A stretch of 64,000 bases of DNA from Flavobacteriaceae bacterium (GCA_029248405.1 JAQWJJ010000009.1:50661-114660); one strand, 5' to 3'. Shown: positions 8,591 through 17,334, counted from the stretch's first letter. Notes: generated from the letters alone by a model not told the origin. Numbers and translations are program-made.

Positions 8591-9355
8591 TTGAATCGAA
8601 TTGTTATTTCTGAGCAGCACAAAGCGCATCGCGACGCATTGCTGCATTTGGTGACCTCCTTTGACACCAGTGTTGCTCCTCTCATTGGCCAGGGGGATCG
8701 CAATGTGATCAAGGCCATGCCTTTTGGCCAAGATATTTTGGCCGTAAAATCATTCAAATCCCCGAATATCATAAACAAGTGGGTCTACCGTTTCTGGCGA
8801 AAATCTAAAGCAGAGCGCTCCTTTTATTATGCCCAAAGACTGTTGGCACTCAATGTGGGTACTGCAGAGCCCGTTGGATTTGCGGAGTCCTACAAGTATT
8901 TTGGGTTAGACAGAAGTTTTTACCTGAGTCGCGGACTCAAACCAGACTTTACGTTTCGTGAATTGATCCACGACGTGAACATACCGCGGCGAGACTACAT
9001 TCTTGAGCGGTTTACAGAATTCACTTTTGATTTACATGAGAAGGGTATTTTGTTTCATGATCATTCTCCAGGAAATACTTTAATCAAGTGGATTGATGGC
9101 GAAGTGCATTTTTATCTGGTAGATCTCAACCGAATGTCTTTTGGTCCATTGTCACGCAAACAGCGCATTCATAACTTTGCCAGATTGACCCCACTAAGAG
9201 CTATGGTCAAAGCCATGAGCAAGACGTATGCGCGCTGCGCCAATATGGATGCTGATCAGGTGTACCGCGAAATGTGGGCAGAGACTGAGCAATTTCAATA
9301 CAAATTTCACCGCAAGCGTCGTTTGAAAAAGCGACTGTTTTTTTGGCGCCGCTAA
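8591..9355 (+). CDS. Lipopolysaccharide-type sugar kinase (KdkA/WaaP-like protein kinase fold)
   Basis: A 254-residue protein with a minimal kinase fold as in WaaP/RfaP and KdkA, which phosphorylate heptose or Kdo of the lipopolysaccharide inner core. AVKSF (Lys53) fits the ATP-binding lysine. FHDHSPGNTL at 155-164 is the HxDxxxxN-type catalytic loop. LVDLNRM at 176-182 is the metal-binding Asp segment in DxN form. The C-terminus is very basic (KFHRKRRLKKRLFFWRR), apt for binding the inner membrane surface. The start is TTG at 8591; an in-frame TGA at 8573 excludes anything further upstream. A TAATTTTG box at 8565-8572 fits a Bacteroidota -7 element. The GT-like gene follows after one base. 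Confidence 0.82.
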   Translation: MNRIVISEQHKAHRDALLHLVTSFDTSVAPLIGQGDRNVIKAMPFGQDILAVKSFKSPNIINKWVYRFWRKSKAERSFYYAQRLLALNVGTAEPVGFAESYKYFGLDRSFYLSRGLKPDFTFRELIHDVNIPRRDYILERFTEFTFDLHEKGILFHDHSPGNTLIKWIDGEVHFYLVDLNRMSFGPLSRKQRIHNFARLTPLRAMVKAMSKTYARCANMDADQVYREMWAETEQFQYKFHRKRRLKKRLFFWRR

Positions 9356-9356
9356 T

Positions 9357-10175
9357 ATGAAAGTAAAAGAAATCCCATTTTCTATAGCGCGTTCGTTGGT
9401 GCTCAAATCCCAACCTATTGAGCGTTTACAATCAATGGACATCCAGACTATTCCGGTGGTGGTGTCATTGACCTCAATCCCTTCTAGATTGCATAAGGTT
9501 CCGCTGGTGGTCCGCAGTATACTGACACAAACACGGCAACCGCAGCATATTGTATTGTGGTTGCATGAAGGCATGCGACATCAGGTGCCAAAAGCACTTC
9601 AAGAGTTGGTTTTTGAGCGTTTTTCTATTCGTTTTTCGCCCTTGACTTGCTCCCACAAAAAATTGATCCATACCCTCAAAGATTTTGATGCTACAGTAGT
9701 GGTCACCTGCGACGATGATTTCATGTACCATCGTACTTGGCTAAGTGCCCTTTATCAAGACCATCTTTTGTACCCTAATTCGGTTATTGCGCACCACATT
9801 AGATCGATCCAACGAGATGATCAGGGGCAATTGAAACCCTACAAGCAATGGCGCTATGAACCGCATGTCGACCAGCGCTCTGAATCATTACTGGCCATTG
9901 GCGGTAAGGGCGTGCTGTATCCAAAAAACCCCTTCGATTCCCTTTTTGACGATGTTGATTTATTCATGAGGTTGGCGCCAAAGGCAGACGATCTGTGGTT
10001 TAAGGCTATGGAACTCTTAGTCGGGACCCCTGTGCGCAAATGCGCCGTTGAGGTTCCCGAGCCACTACCGATTGCGGGTACCCAGACATTCTCACTTAAA
10101 AAAGAAAATGTTGATCAGGACAAAAACCTACACCAATGGGCTGCTTTAGCCCAACAATTTGACCTTGAAGTTTAA
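9357..10175 (+). CDS. GT-A-like glycosyltransferase, family uncertain
   Basis: A 272-residue protein likely to be a glycosyltransferase. VVVSLTSIPSRLHKVPLVV (34-52) is the start of a GT-A nucleotide-binding fold and VVVTCDDDFMYHRTWL (114-129) supplies a DxD motif. A later IGGKGVLYP plus FDDVDLFMRLAPKADDLW segment resembles the acceptor half of fungal and bacterial glycosyltransferase families with a DxxWF motif. It starts one base after the kinase stop, so the two are co-transcribed and probably act on the same core glycan. Its stop overlaps the convergent GT9 gene by 4 bases. The exact CAZy family I cannot assign. Confidence 0.72.
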   Translation: MKVKEIPFSIARSLVLKSQPIERLQSMDIQTIPVVVSLTSIPSRLHKVPLVVRSILTQTRQPQHIVLWLHEGMRHQVPKALQELVFERFSIRFSPLTCSHKKLIHTLKDFDATVVVTCDDDFMYHRTWLSALYQDHLLYPNSVIAHHIRSIQRDDQGQLKPYKQWRYEPHVDQRSESLLAIGGKGVLYPKNPFDSLFDDVDLFMRLAPKADDLWFKAMELLVGTPVRKCAVEVPEPLPIAGTQTFSLKKENVDQDKNLHQWAALAQQFDLEV

Positions 10176-11230
10176 AGATGCCGCTTATAAAAGCTGTTGA
10201 GTTCATCCCTAAATAAATCGATTTTGAGTTTTTGGTAAAGCTCTTGATGATTTTTTTTAGCGCTGCGGCCAAGCGGCGTTGCGTAAAGCTCGGGGTAGTG
10301 ATCTTTCAAGTGCACGGCACAATGTTTTTCCCCATCGACATAAGCGCTCCAAGCCAGTTTATTGATCCAGGGTGAGAAAATGGTAAAGGTCGGAATGTCC
10401 AATGCTTTGGCCATGTTGACGGCACCACCTTCATTGCCAATCAAGGCATCGCATTGGCCTAATAGAGCCAAAAATTGCCCCAGGCTTTGGCCGTAAACTT
10501 TTGCCCTGATGCGTGGTTTAGTTTGATCCTCTGTCAAGGCCAAAATCACGTCTACCAAGGCCTTTTGTTTGGGGATATAATTGAGCAAAATAATAGCGGG
10601 AGAACATTTGGCGATATGGTCCAATACAGCAGCCATAGTCGCGGCTGGTAAAGACTTATTTTTGGCACTGCCCAGCACGCTCACCATGACCATAGGTTGT
10701 CCCGGATCTAAGCCATGTTCAATCAAATGATCTTGTGCCCATTTTTTATCGGCATCTGATCCGTATATGCGCGGCCTCAGGCGCTGGTTTTGAATATCTT
10801 CTTCATCAAAAATAAGTCTGAGGCGATCTTCAATGGCATTGCCTGCTGAAGAATAAATGACGGGCGAGCGCTTGATGGACTTTTGGTAAAGCCATTGTGT
10901 GTACCATTTATGATAACTGATCCGCTGTGGACTGCCAGAAAAAAGCACCATGAGATTGCTTTCAAGCTTCCCGTAGGCATCGATAATCAAGTCGTAATGT
11001 TCTGCTCTAATTGTCTGTAAATACAATAAGAACTCCCTGATCGATTGCTTTTGTGGCTTGGTAATTAATCGGTCGATCGATGGATGGTGGCGAACGACCA
11101 CTGCGGTATGTTCATGAACAGCATAATGTAGCTCTGCCTCAGGGTAGCGGTTCTTAAGGTGCGCACAAATGAGTGAAGAAATCAACACATCTCCGATCAT
11201 TTTTTGTTGGATGACCAATATTTTATTCAT
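10172..11230 (-). CDS. Glycosyltransferase family 9 (heptosyltransferase-like)
   Basis: A 352-residue GT-B enzyme of the ADP-heptose:LPS heptosyltransferase family. The N-terminus KILVIQQKMIGDVLISSLI is the family signature (usually GDVLLS/T). VMVSVLGSAKNKSLP marks the start of the C-terminal domain. LIGNEGGAVNMAKALDIPTFTIFSP is the donor-binding D/N-GG-xxHxA region, here with NEGGAVNMA. It would add heptose or another sugar to the inner core, matching the neighbouring core kinase and GT2 genes. It is divergent from the GT2 at 11331 with 100 bases between starts. Confidence 0.9.
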   Translation of the reverse strand: MNKILVIQQKMIGDVLISSLICAHLKNRYPEAELHYAVHEHTAVVVRHHPSIDRLITKPQKQSIREFLLYLQTIRAEHYDLIIDAYGKLESNLMVLFSGSPQRISYHKWYTQWLYQKSIKRSPVIYSSAGNAIEDRLRLIFDEEDIQNQRLRPRIYGSDADKKWAQDHLIEHGLDPGQPMVMVSVLGSAKNKSLPAATMAAVLDHIAKCSPAIILLNYIPKQKALVDVILALTEDQTKPRIRAKVYGQSLGQFLALLGQCDALIGNEGGAVNMAKALDIPTFTIFSPWINKLAWSAYVDGEKHCAVHLKDHYPELYATPLGRSAKKNHQELYQKLKIDLFRDELNSFYKRHL

Positions 11231-11317
11231 TACCGAAGCTTATTGCGGCTAAATTAAAGAATAAATGTGGGACTCGAGTTGGTTTGGCTTCTTCCTGCAA
11301 GACTTTAGAAATTAGCC

Positions 11318-11325
11318 TATATTTG
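11318..11325 (+). promoter_or_regulatory. Bacteroidota-type -7 box (TATATTTG) for the GT2 at 11331
   Basis: TATATTTG matches TAnnTTTG exactly. It ends only 5 bases before the ATG, so transcription would begin at or very near the start codon and the mRNA may be leaderless. No TTTG lies at the right distance for the -33 box, so the assignment rests on the -7 box alone. Confidence 0.45.
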
Positions 11326-11330
11326 CACCG

Positions 11331-12161
11331 ATGAAAACTCCTGAAATATCGGTGGTGATCAGCACCTACAATGCTTTGCCTTGGCTTAAAAAAGTCCTCT
11401 GGGGCTATGCCGTACAATCTTTTCAGGATTTTGAGTTGGTGATAGCCGATGATGGCTCTACTGAAGATACTGCTCAATTTATTCAGGAATTTGCCAAGAC
11501 TGTTTCTTTTGACGTTTTGCATGTCTGGCAGGAGGATAATGGTTTTCAAAAATCTCAAATCCTTAACAAGGCTTTGGAGGCGTGCAATGCGTCTTACGTT
11601 GTGATGAGTGATGGTGATTGTATCCCAAGGAAAGATTTTTTGGCGGTGCATCAGCGTTACAGGGCCCCAGGATATTTTCTCTCTGGCGGCTACTTTATGT
11701 TGCCGATGAGTACGTCCACAATAATCGACCAGGCGGCTATTGAATCTGGTTTATGCTTTACCAAAGATTGGTTGATGGCCAATGACCTCAAGGCTTCGTT
11801 TAAACTGAGGAAGTTGACCTCTGGTGCTTTTATGGCCAAAATTCTCAATGCGGTGACCCCTACCAATGCGAGTTGGAATGGGCACAATGCGTCGGGATGG
11901 AAAAAGGATTTATTGGCCATTAATGGATTTGACCAGCGCATGCAATATGGAGGTCAAGACCGCGAGTTAGGGGAACGTTTGATCAATCTGGGCATCAAGA
12001 GCAAGCAGATCAGATACAGTGCCATATGCATCCATTTGGATCATCCTCGTGGGTATAAAAACGAAGCATCAATTGCCAAAAATAGAGGGATCAGGCAGGA
12101 AACCCGTCATCAAAAATCGACTTGGACGGCCTACGGCATTCATCCAGGGCCGAAATCATAG
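11331..12161 (+). CDS. Glycosyltransferase family 2, with C-terminal galactosyltransferase-type region
   Basis: A 276-residue GT2 with ISVVISTYNALPWL at the start, VIADDGSTEDT for nucleotide binding, and VVMSDGDCIPRKDF holding the DGD metal motif. The C-terminal LLAINGFDQRMQYGGQDREL is the Glyco_transf_7C region. It parallels the GT2 at 6922 in motif order and spacing, suggesting duplication within the cluster. It stands alone on the plus strand between divergent GT9 and convergent dapD, so it has its own promoter. The acceptor is unknown. Confidence 0.9.
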   Translation: MKTPEISVVISTYNALPWLKKVLWGYAVQSFQDFELVIADDGSTEDTAQFIQEFAKTVSFDVLHVWQEDNGFQKSQILNKALEACNASYVVMSDGDCIPRKDFLAVHQRYRAPGYFLSGGYFMLPMSTSTIIDQAAIESGLCFTKDWLMANDLKASFKLRKLTSGAFMAKILNAVTPTNASWNGHNASGWKKDLLAINGFDQRMQYGGQDRELGERLINLGIKSKQIRYSAICIHLDHPRGYKNEASIAKNRGIRQETRHQKSTWTAYGIHPGPKS

Positions 12162-12186
12162 CCTACCGTTCAATTACTTTGCCTTA

Positions 12187-13002
12187 TCAGACCGCGACGT
12201 CGTATGTCCGCAGCGCCTCGTTGAGTGAGGTCTTTTTGTCCGTAGAGGTTTTGCGCTGTCCAATAATGAGCGCACAGGGGACTTGAAAATCTCCGGATGG
12301 AAAAGTTTTGGTATAGCTCCCAGGTATAACAACACTTCTGGACGGAACACGTCCTTTCATTTCAACCGGCTCAGCACCTGTGACATCAATTATTTTAGTG
12401 GATGCAGTCAAGACCACGTTAGCACCCAAAACGGCTTCTTTTTCGACATGGACTCCTTCCACAACGATACATCGGGAACCAACAAATACATCATCTTCTA
12501 TCACCACAGGTGAGGCCTGCAGTGGCTCAAGGACACCGCCAATTCCTACACCGCCACTCAAATGAACATTTTTACCAATCTGGGCACAACTCCCGACAGT
12601 AGCCCAGGTATCGACCATAGTTCCTTGGTCCACATAGGCGCCAATGTTGACATAACTGGGCATCATGATGACACCGCTTGCCAAAAAGGCACCATGTCTG
12701 GCTATGGCGTGGGGCACTACCCGAACACCTTTTTCGGCATATCCTGTCTTGAGTGGAATCTTATCATGGTATTCAAAAATACCTACCTCGTACGTATGCA
12801 TGTGCTGAATTGGAAAATAAAGAATGATCGCCTTCTTGACCCATTCATTGACCTGCCATCCACTTTGAGTCGGCTCGGCACAACGAAGTACCCCTTGATC
12901 GCATAAATCAATGACTTCTTTAATGGCCGTTATTGTTTCAGTATCTTTTAGGAGTGCTCTGTTGTGCCAAGCGCGCTCGATTACGGGTGCTAATGGATGC
13001 AT
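12187..13002 (-). CDS. dapD: 2,3,4,5-tetrahydropyridine-2,6-dicarboxylate N-succinyltransferase
   Basis: Catalyses succinylation of tetrahydrodipicolinate in the succinylase branch of lysine and meso-diaminopimelate synthesis. The 271-residue protein has the DapD N-terminal helical region and a left-handed beta-helix of hexapeptide repeats (SYVNIGAYVDQGTMVDTWATVGSCAQIGKN and the VVIEDDVFVGSRCIVVEG region). I place the start at the ATG at 13002 (MHPLAPVIERAW), which matches the family's usual beginning. An upstream in-frame ATG at 13053 adds a non-conserved stretch running over the -7 box. It stands alone, divergent from ruvX. dapB of the same pathway lies at 49762. Confidence 0.95.
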   Translation of the reverse strand: MHPLAPVIERAWHNRALLKDTETITAIKEVIDLCDQGVLRCAEPTQSGWQVNEWVKKAIILYFPIQHMHTYEVGIFEYHDKIPLKTGYAEKGVRVVPHAIARHGAFLASGVIMMPSYVNIGAYVDQGTMVDTWATVGSCAQIGKNVHLSGGVGIGGVLEPLQASPVVIEDDVFVGSRCIVVEGVHVEKEAVLGANVVLTASTKIIDVTGAEPVEMKGRVPSRSVVIPGSYTKTFPSGDFQVPCALIIGQRKTSTDKKTSLNEALRTYDVAV

Positions 13003-13018
13003 GATATAAGATTTTTGA

Positions 13019-13026
13019 CAAAGATA
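13019..13026 (-). promoter_or_regulatory. -7 box (TATCTTTG) upstream of dapD
   Basis: On the minus strand TATCTTTG, an exact TAnnTTTG match, lies 17 bases upstream of the dapD ATG. No clear TTTG partner stands 18-22 bases further upstream. Its presence argues for the ATG at 13002 as start, because the longer reading frame would run through the promoter. Confidence 0.5.
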
Positions 13027-13053
13027 AGGCAGTGATGGAATTCGGTGAAACAA

Positions 13054-13086
13054 TTTGGGTTACTATTTCCTAAAGCCTTATTTTTG
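13054..13086 (+). promoter_or_regulatory. Bacteroidota promoter for ruvX-def
   Basis: TTTG at 13054-13057 and TATTTTTG at 13079-13086 (TAnnTTTG) are separated by 21 bases, matching the -33/-7 pattern of the primary sigma factor in this phylum. The ruvX ATG follows 8 bases after the -7 box, so the leader is very short. Confidence 0.65.
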
Positions 13087-13094
13087 CCTGTAAT

Positions 13095-13508
13095 ATGGGC
13101 AAAATAGTAGCTTTGGATTATGGTCAAAAACGAACGGGAGTCGCCATGACAGACCCGCTTCAAATGATTGCTTCTGGCGTGACAACGGTGTCGACCCCTG
13201 AACTGCTCAATTTTCTTGATGAGTTGATTGGCCAGGAAGACATCACCCGAATTGTTGTCGGGGAGCCCAAACAAAGCCGAGGAAATGCTTCTGGTGTCGA
13301 AACGCAGATCATGGCGTTCTTACAGAAGTTTCAGGCGCGCCAACCCGGTATGGAGGTCGTTAGATTTGATGAACGATTTACAAGTAAAATGGCCTCGCGG
13401 GCGATGTTAGATGCCGGCTTGAAGAAAAAGAAAAGACAAGATAAGGCTTTGGTAGACCAAATCAGTGCCACGATTATATTACAAGACTATTTGAATACAA
13501 AATTATGA
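13095..13508 (+). CDS. ruvX: Putative pre-16S rRNA nuclease / Holliday junction resolvase (YqgF/RuvX)
   Basis: A 137-residue RNase H-fold nuclease of the YqgF family, implicated in processing the 5' end of 16S rRNA and originally proposed as a Holliday junction resolvase. Visible family elements are VALDYGQKRTGVAMTDPL with the first catalytic Asp (Asp8), VVGEPKQSRG, FDERFTS and the C-terminal KALVDQISATIIL with the final acidic residue. The length is normal. The last bases overlap the def start as ATGA, a coupled arrangement. Confidence 0.93.
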   Translation: MGKIVALDYGQKRTGVAMTDPLQMIASGVTTVSTPELLNFLDELIGQEDITRIVVGEPKQSRGNASGVETQIMAFLQKFQARQPGMEVVRFDERFTSKMASRAMLDAGLKKKKRQDKALVDQISATIILQDYLNTKL

Positions 13509-14095
13509 TATACCCCATTGTTGCTTTTGGAGATCCAGTCCTGCGCAAATGTGCAGCGCCAATTCAGGCGAATTATCCCGATTTGAAACAGCTTATTGAA
13601 GACATGTTTGAGACGATGTACGGTGCTTCAGGCATTGGTTTAGCGGCACCTCAGATTGGTCTGCCCATCCGACTGTTTATTGTAGACGCGACACCTTTTG
13701 AAGATGATGAGGATTTAAGTCAGGAGGATCGAGATGTGCTCAAGACCTTTAAGAGGGTGTTCATCAATGCTCAAATTATTGAAGAATCGGGTGATGAATG
13801 GTCCTTTAATGAGGGTTGCTTGAGCATCCCAGAAATTCGTGAAGATGTTTTCCGCAAAGAGCACGTGACCCTGCAATACCTCGATGAATCCTTCACGCCA
13901 CATTCAGAAACTTTTTCAGGTATTGCCGCACGGATCATCCAACATGAATATGACCACATTGATGGAGTGTTGTTTACCGACAAATTATCGTCTCTCAAAA
14001 AACGCATGATCAAAGGCAAATTAACCCAAATATCTAAAGGTTTGATCCGCGGTGATTACCGTATGAAATATCCATTGGCCAAAAAGAAGCGATAA
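13505..14095 (+). CDS. def: Peptide deformylase
   Basis: Removes the N-formyl group from nascent proteins; an Fe2+/Zn2+ metalloenzyme. All three motifs are intact in the 196-residue protein: GIGLAAPQIG at 43-52, EGCLSIP at 103-109 with the metal-binding Cys, and QHEYDHIDG at 146-154 with HExxH. An acidic insertion (EDDEDLSQEDRD, about 66-77) between motifs 1 and 2 is usual for Bacteroidota deformylases. It is coupled to ruvX through a 4-base overlap, a common pairing in the phylum. Confidence 0.96.
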   Translation: MIYPIVAFGDPVLRKCAAPIQANYPDLKQLIEDMFETMYGASGIGLAAPQIGLPIRLFIVDATPFEDDEDLSQEDRDVLKTFKRVFINAQIIEESGDEWSFNEGCLSIPEIREDVFRKEHVTLQYLDESFTPHSETFSGIAARIIQHEYDHIDGVLFTDKLSSLKKRMIKGKLTQISKGLIRGDYRMKYPLAKKKR

Positions 14096-14152
14096 GGGAT
14101 TTGGAAATCTCGGGCGAAGCGATGATATTTGCCCGCTAAAATTAATGCACAC

Positions 14153-14572
14153 ATGAGTTTAGAAAAAATATTATCGATCGCAGGAAAGCCTGGTCTTTAT
14201 CAGATTGTCACCCAAACCCGGAGCGGTGTCCTTGCGGCTTCTTTGATGGACGGAAAAAAAATAACGGTGAGCGCGCGAGAAAATGTGAGCCTTTTATCAG
14301 AGATTGCGATTTATACATTGACTCAGGAGGTGCCTTTAGCGGATGTATTCAAGCATATTGCCAAAAAAGAAAATGGTGGTAAAGCCTTGAGCCACAAATC
14401 ATCTAAAGACGAACTTGAAGCATTTTTCTTTGAAGTCCTGCCAGATTACGACGAAGATCGTGTTTATGCGAGCGACATCAAAAAGGTAGTCCAATGGTAC
14501 AATCTTCTCGTTGATACGGGCCATACCGATTTTGAATTGCCCCAATCCCAAGATGGTACGGAAGAAGAGTAG
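14153..14572 (+). CDS. DUF5606 domain protein
   Basis: A 139-residue Bacteroidota-specific protein. MSLEKILSIAGKPGLYQIVTQTRSG is the family's N-terminus, which fixes the start at the ATG at 14153; a TTG at 14129 adds only a non-conserved leader. The first 50 residues form a small beta domain and the rest is helical, with LPDYDEDRVYASDIKKVVQWYNLL near the end. The acidic tail is short. The function is not known. It lies 57 bases behind def and is followed by a strong terminator, so it ends the ruvX-def unit. Confidence 0.85.
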   Translation: MSLEKILSIAGKPGLYQIVTQTRSGVLAASLMDGKKITVSARENVSLLSEIAIYTLTQEVPLADVFKHIAKKENGGKALSHKSSKDELEAFFFEVLPDYDEDRVYASDIKKVVQWYNLLVDTGHTDFELPQSQDGTEEE

Positions 14573-14597
14573 CAATACAAAACATATATGACAACTT

Positions 14598-14630
14598 AAA
14601 TCCTCTACTCCCAGAGGATTTTTTATTTTT
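14598..14630 (+). terminator. Rho-independent terminator after DUF5606 gene
   Basis: A 9-bp perfect stem (AAATCCTCT / AGAGGATTT) around a 6-base loop, running into a tract of T. It ends 5 bases before the mazG start, so mazG must be read either through it or from a promoter inside or just after the hairpin. Confidence 0.85.
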
Positions 14631-14635
14631 GAGGC

Positions 14636-15409
14636 ATGAATGATAGAGAGAAACAATTAAAGGCCATAGACCGACTGCTGACCATTATGGATGAGTTGCG
14701 CGTGCAATGTCCTTGGGACCGAAAACAAAGTTTTGAGAGCCTGCGACACCTCACCATTGAAGAAACCTATGAATTGGGTGACGCGATTTTGGATAAGGAC
14801 CTGACCGCCATCAAAGGCGAACTGGGAGACCTGCTGTTGCACATCGTGTTCTATGCCAAATTGGGTAGTGAAGTTGGTGCTTTTGATTTCGGCAGTCTCA
14901 CAGAGGCTATTTGTGATAAGCTCGTGTCCCGTCATCCTCATATTTATGGTGATGTGACTGTCGCCGATGAGGAGGAAGTCAAAAGAAATTGGGAACAACT
15001 CAAACTCAAAGAAGGCAAAAAGAGTGTTTTGGAGGGGGTCCCGAAGTCTTTACCGGCGATGGTAAAAGCCAACAGGATTCAGGAGAAAGTTGCGGGAGTC
15101 GGGTTCGACTGGGAAGAACCGCATCAAGTCTTTGACAAGGTTCAAGAGGAGCTTCTTGAATTCAATACGGAGGTCGCAAAACGTGATGCCGAAAAGATGA
15201 CTGAAGAATTTGGAGACTTACTGTTTTCGATGATCAACTACGCAAGATTTTTGAATATTGACCCAGAAAGTGCCTTAGAACGCACCAACAAGAAGTTCAT
15301 GAAACGATTCGTCTACCTCGAGCAAAAAGCGCAAAATAGTGGACAAAACTTAAAGGACATGACCCTAGATCAAATGGAAGCCTTTTGGCAAGAAGCCAAG
15401 CAATTATAG
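14636..15409 (+). CDS. mazG: Nucleoside triphosphate pyrophosphohydrolase MazG
   Basis: Hydrolyses (d)NTPs to monophosphate and pyrophosphate and is linked to house-cleaning and ppGpp balance. The 257-residue protein has two MazG domains. The first shows CPWDRKQSFESLRHLTIEE, the EETYELGDAI helix and GELGDLLLHIVFYAKL. The second shows QEELLEFNTE and EEFGDLLFSMINYARFL. The EExxE and ExxD metal-binding sets are present in both. Its last 6 bases overlap the convergent DUF349 gene. It is the last rightward gene of this block and sits right behind a terminator. Confidence 0.95.
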   Translation: MNDREKQLKAIDRLLTIMDELRVQCPWDRKQSFESLRHLTIEETYELGDAILDKDLTAIKGELGDLLLHIVFYAKLGSEVGAFDFGSLTEAICDKLVSRHPHIYGDVTVADEEEVKRNWEQLKLKEGKKSVLEGVPKSLPAMVKANRIQEKVAGVGFDWEEPHQVFDKVQEELLEFNTEVAKRDAEKMTEEFGDLLFSMINYARFLNIDPESALERTNKKFMKRFVYLEQKAQNSGQNLKDMTLDQMEAFWQEAKQL

Positions 15410-17248
15410 GGCACGAATACTTTTTTTCTTGGCTTTCCATAGTGATAGATCAGCCTTGCGCATATCAATTGTTTTGTAGACCTCTGCAACCATTGGGTTG
15501 GTCTTATCTACATGCTGAAAAAAGCCTAAATTATTTTCTAATTGATTGATTTCTTGACTGATTTCAGTTATTTTTTTGGCCACTAACATGGCCTCCTGTG
15601 TGAGTAATTTATCGTTCTCTTGCGCCACCAAACTCGATAGCTTATTGGCATATCGGGACATGGCCACTTCTTCTTTTGACAGGCCAATGCCACCATGGAG
15701 CTTATTGAGCAGCTGTTCAAAATCTTCCTCGACATGGCGTTTTTTGGCGGGTACCTTGCCCATGTGTCTCCACTGCTTGGCCAAATCCGCTAAGTGTGCC
15801 AGGGCATCGGTTTGTTCCGTTGGAAGTGTCATGGTCCTGGCCTCTGCTAAAAACGCCTCCTTTTGTTTTAAGTTTTGTATCTCCTCTTGCTTAGCCAAGT
15901 CCCGTTCCGCATTGATTCGGTCGAAATAGTGGTTGCAAGCAGTTTTGAATTTTTTCCAAAGCTTATCGGCATCCTTGCGCGGAACATGCCCAATCTTTTT
16001 CCAATCGCTTTGAATTTTTTTCATCAAAGGTGTTGTCTTCTCAAAATCTTCGCTGTCTTTGAGTGCCTCAGCCTGCTGGATTAATGCTTTTTTCTGATCG
16101 AGGTGAGACAGCTGCTCACTTTTATAATTTTTGTAAAAGTCGTTTTTGGCTTGGTTGAAATCCCGTGTTGCTTCTTTGAATGTTTTCCAGATGATTTTAT
16201 TTTTTTCTTTAGGCACTTTGCCCATCGCAAAAAATTCATCCCTTAGAGTTTGGACGCTATTCATGGCCTCTTGCCAGGCTTTATGCGTGCTTTTGGTTTG
16301 AGAACTTTGTGCCTTGATGCCTTCAATAAGCGCCATTTTTTGATCAAAATTTTGGGCTCTTATGGCGTCTTGTGCTTTGAGGTGCAATTCTCTTTTTTCA
16401 TGAATGACCTTGGTGACTGCACTAAAGGCGTTCCAAACATCTTCACGATATTCCTTAGCTACCGGCCCAAGGTCCTCTTTCCACATTTTGTGTAGTTGTT
16501 GGAGTTCGTTAAACGCCTTGGTGACGTCAGGCAGGGCAGATAATTCTTGAGCGCGCTCTACGATTTTTATTTTTTGCTCCAAGTTATGCTTGAAGTCTAA
16601 GTCTCTAAATTCTCTATTGAGATCCAAAAAGTCATAAAAATTCTCGACATGGTGACGGTAGGTACTCCAAATCACCTCGTATTGTGCTTTGGGTATCGGC
16701 CCAGCAGTGTGCCATTCTTCCTGAAGGGCTTTGAATGATTTGAGCGTGGTGTTGATGTTTTCTTCGAAGGCTAATAGGCCCTTGAAAGACTCGATCAGTG
16801 CGCGCCGTTTGCTTAAATTTTCATTTAAATCCTTATTCAAGGATTCGTAATATTGTTTTCTTTTTTTGCGATAGGCGCGGTCTAACTGATCGACTTCTCC
16901 GGTATCGGGTAACTCACTAAAGTCCTCTTCTGACCCTCCTGAAGCCAAAAATTCTGCCTTATTTTTAGCCCATACCGTTGCCGCACGTGCCTCTAACTCA
17001 TGTTTGAGGTCTTCTACTTGCGGCTTGATGTTTTGAATTGGGGCATTATCCAGAAGATTTTTAAAGGTCTCCAAGAGCTCAGTCACCGTCAAAGCATTAA
17101 GATCAATAGGGGTGTCGGTCACTGCGGTTGCGGCATCCGTGCTTGTGTTCTCTATATCCGATGCGGAATTTGCTGCGGCTGTATCTTGTGATTCTTGAGC
17201 GTCATTAATATTATCGCTCTGTTGTGGTGGTGTGGGTTGGTCTGACAT
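15404..17248 (-). CDS. DUF349 repeat coiled-coil protein
   Basis: A 614-residue, highly charged helical protein with five DUF349-type repeats. Each contains a W/F-x3-G-x-[VI]-P-K-like core: WHTAGPIPKAQYEVIW, WKEDLGPVAKEYREDVW, FFAMGKVPKEKNKIIW, WKKIGHVPRKDADKLW and WRHMGKVPAKKRHVEED. The N-terminal 55 residues are low-complexity (Gln, Ser, Asp, Ala), the rest long coiled coil. The function is unknown; it is probably cytoplasmic, as no signal peptide or membrane segment is seen. The start is the ATG at 17248; the in-frame TTG at 17257 adds three residues. It lies downstream of aroE in the leftward run. Confidence 0.85.
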   Translation of the reverse strand: MSDQPTPPQQSDNINDAQESQDTAAANSASDIENTSTDAATAVTDTPIDLNALTVTELLETFKNLLDNAPIQNIKPQVEDLKHELEARAATVWAKNKAEFLASGGSEEDFSELPDTGEVDQLDRAYRKKRKQYYESLNKDLNENLSKRRALIESFKGLLAFEENINTTLKSFKALQEEWHTAGPIPKAQYEVIWSTYRHHVENFYDFLDLNREFRDLDFKHNLEQKIKIVERAQELSALPDVTKAFNELQQLHKMWKEDLGPVAKEYREDVWNAFSAVTKVIHEKRELHLKAQDAIRAQNFDQKMALIEGIKAQSSQTKSTHKAWQEAMNSVQTLRDEFFAMGKVPKEKNKIIWKTFKEATRDFNQAKNDFYKNYKSEQLSHLDQKKALIQQAEALKDSEDFEKTTPLMKKIQSDWKKIGHVPRKDADKLWKKFKTACNHYFDRINAERDLAKQEEIQNLKQKEAFLAEARTMTLPTEQTDALAHLADLAKQWRHMGKVPAKKRHVEEDFEQLLNKLHGGIGLSKEEVAMSRYANKLSSLVAQENDKLLTQEAMLVAKKITEISQEINQLENNLGFFQHVDKTNPMVAEVYKTIDMRKADLSLWKAKKKSIRAL

Positions 17249-17334
17249 CTGTTTCAATGTTAAGGGTCAAATTAATATGGTGAAGATAATAAAGCTTGTG
17301 TCATTAGTAAAATCCTGAGCCCTGAATTTAAGAT

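Noticed and set aside
11223..11651. Minus-strand frame of 142 codons between GT9 and GT2 genes
   Set aside because: Overlaps the GT2 gene at 11331 over most of its length and shows no family features.
14636..15409. mazG as part of a mazEF-type toxin-antitoxin unit
   Set aside because: No mazE or mazF lies nearby; neighbours are DUF5606 and DUF349 genes, so it is a stand-alone house-cleaning enzyme.
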